Shown: in pieces, positions 32,860 through 36,900 of the stretch
Position numbering within the stretch: position 1 is the stretch's first letter
How the letters are laid out: every line of letters begins with the position of its first letter
From: Candidatus Sabulitectum sp.
GTDB lineage: Bacteria > Fermentibacterota > Fermentibacteria > Fermentibacterales > JCC-6
DNA: 36,900 bases
NCBI GenBank assembly: GCA_021107435.1
Contig: JAIOSV010000120.1
Location: forward strand, 1 to 36,900
Direction of reading: 5' to 3'
Program-made: the position numbers and the translations under genes
The notes under the pieces: generated by a model
What the model saw: the letters and a program-made list of their open reading frames with translations, nothing else
Told to the model about the DNA's origin: nothing
Databases searched by the model: none

Positions 32860-33297
32860 TTATTGCACCGGTGAATACCGGGAATCACCGAAGCCGAGAA
32901 CTGCAAGGAAGATGTAGGGGAGGAAAATCAGACCAATTGCGAATCCATCGCTTCGTCCGAAATTTCTTGCAAGGCCGATGCTCATCAGTATTGCTACCAC
33001 AAGGTTGGCGAGTGGCACAAGCATCAGGATTATCCACCAGCCCGGCTTACCGGCAATTTTCAACAGAACAATAGCATTGTAAATGGGAACAATCGCTGCC
33101 CATCCGGGCTCTCCCGCTTTGACGAAAAGTTTCCACTGTGCTATTATCAGGAATACTGCTATGGCAAAGTTGAAAAATAGAAATATCGGGCTTGAGAAAT
33201 TTGCCAGTGCATCCTCTATCATTGGATCGCCAGCGAAAGCAGAACCCGAGATCAGTAAAAGAACCAGTAAACTAAAAACTCCGGACGTCTTTTTCAT
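32860..33297 (-). CDS. DUF5684-type membrane protein with signal peptide
   Basis: The 145-residue protein has a signal peptide (KKTSGVFSLLVLLLISGSAFA) followed by three to four membrane helices. The family pattern is WKLFVKAGEPGWAAIVPIYN, LLKIAGKPGWWIILMLVP, SIGLARNFGRSDGFAIGLIFLP and FLAVLGFGDSRY. These residues match DUF5684 proteins, which are widespread and of unknown role. The ATG at 33297 is chosen because AGGAGGAAG lies directly upstream; a longer frame from 33330 would place that site inside the gene. A possible promoter is at 33337-33365. It is convergent with the ART-like gene. Confidence 0.85.
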   Translation of the reverse strand: MKKTSGVFSLLVLLLISGSAFAGDPMIEDALANFSSPIFLFFNFAIAVFLIIAQWKLFVKAGEPGWAAIVPIYNAIVLLKIAGKPGWWIILMLVPLANLVVAILMSIGLARNFGRSDGFAIGLIFLPYIFLAVLGFGDSRYSPVQ

Positions 33298-33336
33298 TCT
33301 TCCTTCCTCCTTTAGACAAGTTTCGAACACTGTAGC

Positions 33337-33365
33337 ATGATACAGTATTGCCTGACGCTCTGCAA
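33337..33365 (-). promoter_or_regulatory. weak candidate promoter of the DUF5684 gene
   Basis: On the minus strand TTGCAG (33365-33360) and TATCAT (33342-33337, 5 of 6) are 17 nt apart, about 40 nt upstream of the ATG. The -35 match is poor. Confidence 0.35.
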
Positions 33366-33411
33366 GCCCTGAGATGACAGTTTGATAATCCTGAGACAGG
33401 AACTAATCAGG

Positions 33412-33440
33412 TTGACTCAACTCGGCTCTTCACTGATATT
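33412..33440 (+). promoter_or_regulatory. candidate promoter of the Asp-box propeller gene
   Basis: TTGACT (33412-33417, 5 of 6) and GATATT (33435-33440, 4 of 6) are 17 nt apart. The predicted start is about 20 nt before the TTG codon at 33468, just ahead of its AAGGAGG site. Confidence 0.4.
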
Positions 33441-33467
33441 GAAGCTCGGTTCAAGGAGGATTGGAAT

Positions 33468-35720
33468 TTGAACAAACAAATTGTTTCTTTGTTCCTGAGT
33501 GCATGGCTCATTGTTTTGATGGTGCCAGCTTCTGCTGCTGGCTGGCACTGGGAGCAGATCGGACCGCAGGGAGGTTACTTCAAGGACTTTGCAGTTCATC
33601 CGCAGAATTCCCAGGTAATCTACGCGGGGAGTGATGACTCCGGGGGCTTATGGAAAACTGCAGATGGCGGACAGTTCTGGGAACTCATGACTGCCGATTG
33701 GCCTGATATGACCGCATGGCACATTGAGCTTGGCCCATCTGATCCTGACATAGTTTACCTCTGCGATCCATACGGCAGATACGGTCTTCTTAAATCAGAG
33801 AACGGGGGGCAGAGCTGGCAGCAGATAACAGACGGTCTTACTTCACAGGCTTCCAGGATGGTTTCCGGCCTGGTTATTGCATCATCTGACAGCGATTCGC
33901 TTTACATAAGCACAGGATTGAACAGGTACGGTGATCCGCCCAAGCCGGGTGACGGTGTTTACGCATCGGTTGACGGTGGTCAAACATGGACACCTGGCGG
34001 TCTGCAGGGAAACACTGCTCTGTGCATTTGCATATGCGGTAATGGCTCGCTTCTTGCCGGGCTGGAAGAGCAGGGACTGTATCGACTGGAAGAGGGGGTT
34101 ACATGGACCAGGGTATCAGGCATTCCCGACGATGGAAGTGTCTGGCAGCTGGATTGTATGGACAGCGTAGTTGTGGCAGCGGTCAACCCATACGGTGTTT
34201 ATCTCAGCCTGGACTACGGGGCCAGCTTTGAGCTGAGCTATTCCTCCTTTTATACTGCGGACCTGTCCATTTCCCGCGTGTCTCCCGACATTGAAATTTA
34301 TGCATGTGCATTTCCGGGTTTTGTGAAGTACACAGCCTCTTCCGGAGAATGGGTGGATGTAACTTCACCTCCCCTTCCGGATGATTTGATGATAATGGGA
34401 GTTACTGCCGGGGAAGACAAGATATACTGCGGCGCATTTGCGAACAGTCCAATCTACGTATCTGAGAATAGTGGACAGAGCTGGTCTGAATTGCCGTCAT
34501 TTCCCCGGTCGAATTATCTTTGCGGTCTGGCTGTGGATCCGTCAGACCATGATCGTATTTTTGCTGCCAACCTTGGCAGTTACATGTCTCTTTTGAACTC
34601 ACAAGCCCTGTCCGTGACCACTGATGGAGGCCAGACATGGACAAGAACTGGACCGGTGGCACACGGTCTTTTTATTCATTTCAGTCCGGGCAGCTCTGAT
34701 ACACTCTACTGTGGAACCTTTCGCAATGGAGCATACAGATCGGAAGACGGTTTCTCCACCTGGGAAGCCATAAGAGAGGGAGACAAGATTGTTTTCGACC
34801 TTGCGGTTGATGACAATAATCCATCGGTTCTTCTGCTTTCAGAGTGGGATATCGAGCAGTCTACAACCGGTGTTTATCGGAGCACCGACAGCGGGGAGAG
34901 CTTTGAACTGGTACTGCCGATGGTATGTTCCCGTCTGCTTCATGTAACTCAGTCCGATGTTTTTTTCGCAGCCACAACTCAGGGGCTGTACATGAGTACT
35001 GATCAGGGACAATCCTGGAGCTTTGGAGGACTGTCGGCCTGGAACCTGATGTCACTTGAATGGAATAACAGTGGCTTGTATGCAGGAGCAGAAACCGGGG
35101 AGATTTTCCGGATTACAGCAACTTCTCAGGAAGATATTTCAGGCAACTGGGAGAAACCGGTTAATGTGGCTGATCTTCTATTTATCGAGGATGTTCTATA
35201 CGCAGGCCTGAATGGTGCGGAGGTGGACACCACATTTTCAATGCATGGCGGAGTCTGGCGTACTCCTGATTCAGGAGATACCTGGGAAGATATGACAGGT
35301 GATCTTTCTGTGGATCATATCTACGGTAATTCGCCAATGGCTCTTTGCGAATCAGCCCTGATTACCACGACTTACGGAGGAGGAGTTCAGAGATTAAGCG
35401 ATTTGCAGCACATAGAACCTCAGGAAATAGACACAGGCTCAACTGTTTCAGAGCTGACTGTTTCTCCCAACCCGTCCATTAACGGATTCACCTTTGAACT
35501 GGCCAGTCTTAATTCCGGTTCCATACTGGTTGCAGTGCATGATTTATCCGGGAGACTGCTCAGGCAGTGGGTGGTTGAGGTTGTCCCCGGCGGTACGGTA
35601 GATTTTTTCTGGGATTGTCGCGATATGGCTGGAGATGCAGTTCCTGCCGGTGTGTATATCTGCTCAGTGGTTTCTTCCGGAGACCAGCGCCGAAGTTGCA
35701 GAATGATTCTTGTTAGATAG
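33468..35720 (+). CDS. secreted Asp-box (BNR) beta-propeller protein with C-terminal sorting domain
   Basis: The 750-residue exported protein has a signal peptide (NKQIVSLFLSAWLIVLMVPASAAG). About ten Asp-box repeats of the S/T-x-D-x-G-x-x-W type are visible, for example WKTADGGQFW, LKSENGGQSW, YASVDGGQTW, YVSENSGQSW, VTTDGGQTW, YRSTDSGESF, YMSTDQGQSW and WRTPDSGDTW. They suggest one or two multi-bladed propellers as in VPS10/sortilin-like or xyloglucanase-type (GH74) proteins. No sialidase RIP motif or GH74 catalytic pair was identified, so it is more likely a binding or structural protein. The last ~85 residues (LTVSPNPSINGFTFEL, ILVAVHDLSGRLLRQW, AVPAGVYICSVV, CRMILVR) are a sorting domain like that of the beta-helix protein at 25254. 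The TTG start at 33468 has AAGGAGG 8 nt upstream. Confidence 0.85.
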   Translation: MNKQIVSLFLSAWLIVLMVPASAAGWHWEQIGPQGGYFKDFAVHPQNSQVIYAGSDDSGGLWKTADGGQFWELMTADWPDMTAWHIELGPSDPDIVYLCDPYGRYGLLKSENGGQSWQQITDGLTSQASRMVSGLVIASSDSDSLYISTGLNRYGDPPKPGDGVYASVDGGQTWTPGGLQGNTALCICICGNGSLLAGLEEQGLYRLEEGVTWTRVSGIPDDGSVWQLDCMDSVVVAAVNPYGVYLSLDYGASFELSYSSFYTADLSISRVSPDIEIYACAFPGFVKYTASSGEWVDVTSPPLPDDLMIMGVTAGEDKIYCGAFANSPIYVSENSGQSWSELPSFPRSNYLCGLAVDPSDHDRIFAANLGSYMSLLNSQALSVTTDGGQTWTRTGPVAHGLFIHFSPGSSDTLYCGTFRNGAYRSEDGFSTWEAIREGDKIVFDLAVDDNNPSVLLLSEWDIEQSTTGVYRSTDSGESFELVLPMVCSRLLHVTQSDVFFAATTQGLYMSTDQGQSWSFGGLSAWNLMSLEWNNSGLYAGAETGEIFRITATSQEDISGNWEKPVNVADLLFIEDVLYAGLNGAEVDTTFSMHGGVWRTPDSGDTWEDMTGDLSVDHIYGNSPMALCESALITTTYGGGVQRLSDLQHIEPQEIDTGSTVSELTVSPNPSINGFTFELASLNSGSILVAVHDLSGRLLRQWVVEVVPGGTVDFFWDCRDMAGDAVPAGVYICSVVSSGDQRRSCRMILVR

Positions 35721-35830
35721 GAGTAAACACATCCGGAAAACGGATGGCTGGATTGACTGCTCATCCTTGTGGTACATGCAAGGGTTCATGTATAAACGAT
35801 AATACCCTTCAGTGAAAAGGAGAATCGATT

Positions 35831-36778
35831 ATGGCTAAAAGAAATCCTGTACAGAATTTTATGCGAGGCTTGATTCGCCTTGTGGTATTTGTTCCGTTAT
35901 GGATGCTATTTGTCTGGCCTTATTTCAACGTTTCCCGTTTCAAGTTCGGTGAATCAATTATATGGATTGGCTTGTTGACCGTCGCTATTTTCTGGATTGC
36001 CAATCTTTTTGCAAAGATGGTTCATGTACTGCCGCAGTGGCAGAGAATGGTTCTTCTCAGGCTGGGAAAATCTGTCGGAGCCCGGGGCCCGGGATTCTTT
36101 CTTATTCCACCATTTATTTACTCAGTTGCCAGGATTGTTGATATCAGAATAACAACATATGAAGTGAAAGCCACAAAAACTCTCACCCAAGACAACATTC
36201 CCATTGACGTTACCGCTGCTGTTGAGCTTGAGGTGGAAAATCCGGAGAAGGCTGTTATTGATGTTCAGAACTACTGGAAAACAACTGAATGGGTTTCAAT
36301 GGAAGCTCTTAAAAGTACAATCGGAGCCAATGATCTCAGGCCACTTCTTAGTGATACCGACCGGATCGCAAATGAGCTCAAAGCTATTATAGACAGAGCG
36401 GCCTCAGATTACGGTGTGAATGTACGAGCCGTGCGTATTACCGATGTTGGTACTCCGCAATCTCTGGTTGAGGAGCTCGCGGTTATTGCCAGAGCCGAGA
36501 GATCCGCGAAGGCAAAGGTTATTCAGGCAAAAGCAGAGCTGACTGTGGCTGAATCCATTACAGCAGCTTCAAGAATGCTTGCAGAGGTTCCGAATTCCAT
36601 GGTATTGAGGCAGATTCAGGCACTGCTGGATATCTCCAAGGAAGAGAGCGCGATGGTTATTATTTATCCGGCATTGAGTGGAATGGGACAGCAGATAGCA
36701 GCCGCGTCCGCAGGCAATCAGGCGAACACGCATGAATCCGGAAAATTCAGAGTTCAGAACCCATCTGACCAGTTCTAG
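35831..36778 (+). CDS. SPFH/band-7 (stomatin-like) membrane protein
   Basis: The 315-residue protein has N-terminal hydrophobic segments (about 13-30 and 42-60), then a band-7/SPFH domain (about 70-225): VLPQWQRMVLLRLGKSVGARGPGFFLIPPF, VDIRITTYEVKATKTLTQDN, DVTAAVELEVENPEKAVIDV and MEALKSTIGANDLRPLLSD. The tail is the usual coiled-coil region (ARAERSAKAKVIQAKAELTVAESI) and a short hydrophobic patch. Slipins of this form assemble in lipid microdomains and often partner an NfeD protease; no nfeD gene is next to it here, though the window ends 122 nt later. GAAAAGGAG lies upstream of the ATG. It is apparently alone; 36779-36900 shows no start of another gene. Confidence 0.9.
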   Translation: MAKRNPVQNFMRGLIRLVVFVPLWMLFVWPYFNVSRFKFGESIIWIGLLTVAIFWIANLFAKMVHVLPQWQRMVLLRLGKSVGARGPGFFLIPPFIYSVARIVDIRITTYEVKATKTLTQDNIPIDVTAAVELEVENPEKAVIDVQNYWKTTEWVSMEALKSTIGANDLRPLLSDTDRIANELKAIIDRAASDYGVNVRAVRITDVGTPQSLVEELAVIARAERSAKAKVIQAKAELTVAESITAASRMLAEVPNSMVLRQIQALLDISKEESAMVIIYPALSGMGQQIAAASAGNQANTHESGKFRVQNPSDQF

Positions 36779-36900
36779 GAGCGTGACTGACAATGGGCGT
36801 TGAGTAGAAAGGCTTCACGGTCGAGTTAGAATTCTTGGAGATTTGAGGAGAATAGCACCGCTATTTGACAATAATCTACGAGGATTGTAGCCGATTGTGG

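Noticed and set aside
33468..35720. Active sialidase
   Set aside because: Asp-boxes are abundant, but no RIP motif, arginine triad or catalytic Tyr/Glu pair could be placed.
1..36900. CRISPR arrays, tRNA, rRNA, insertion sequences
   Set aside because: No regularly spaced direct repeats, tRNA-like cloverleaf, rRNA segments or transposase motifs were seen when reading both strands by eye.

Overview
This window looks like chromosome from an uncultured-type diderm bacterium, probably of the FCB superphylum or a neighbouring candidate phylum such as Fermentibacterota. The evidence is an outer-membrane LptD homologue, an LPS heptose pathway (split HldE), and two secreted proteins ending in the PNP...G(V/I)Y C-terminal sorting domain common in FCB bacteria. 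It also has many lipoproteins, frequent TTG starts with strong GGAGG ribosome binding sites, and moderate GC. The phylum is an inference; nothing here fixes it, and there is no rRNA or tRNA gene.

Left edge (1-2400): an accessory region. A divergent pair flanks 503-695. On the minus strand is a lipoprotein of the 6-bladed beta-propeller type, cut by the window edge. On the plus strand is a complete integron-type tyrosine recombinase (IntI family) with all catalytic residues and an unusual N-terminal extension. This is the normal polarity of an integron, with cassettes reading away from intI, but no attC site could be proven. A HigA-like antitoxin without a proper start lies downstream.

2400-14260 is almost all minus strand and mostly envelope biogenesis and housekeeping: an undecaprenyl-phosphate sugar transferase with a GT2 glycosyltransferase, HU, and an overlapping trio of LpoA-like TPR/periplasmic-binding lipoprotein, ROK sugar kinase and LptD. 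Further on are a lipoprotein with two tandem parvulin modules plus TPRs, RNA polymerase omega, an anchored protein of unknown function, a YbbR-domain protein and a DUF3467 protein. Clear hairpin terminators separate these units.

14330-24710 is plus strand. It holds heptose-7-phosphate kinase and heptose-1-phosphate adenylyltransferase followed by a membrane glycosyltransferase with C-terminal TPRs. Then come a membrane pyrophosphatase, an NFU-type Fe-S scaffold, RsmB, a second GT-C membrane glycosyltransferase, a B12-binding radical SAM enzyme and a DPM1-like GT2. Together they suggest assembly of a surface glycan or glycolipid.

24710-27240 holds a frameshifted gene remnant, a secreted beta-helix protein and a second possible remnant. 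27242-32239 is a tight four-gene xanthine dehydrogenase operon (FeS/FAD subunit, Mo subunit, an unknown membrane protein, XdhC) with a perfect 16-bp palindrome just upstream. The right end has a small protein possibly of ADP-ribosyltransferase-like fold, a DUF5684 membrane protein, a large secreted Asp-box (BNR) propeller protein with a sorting domain, and an SPFH/band-7 protein.
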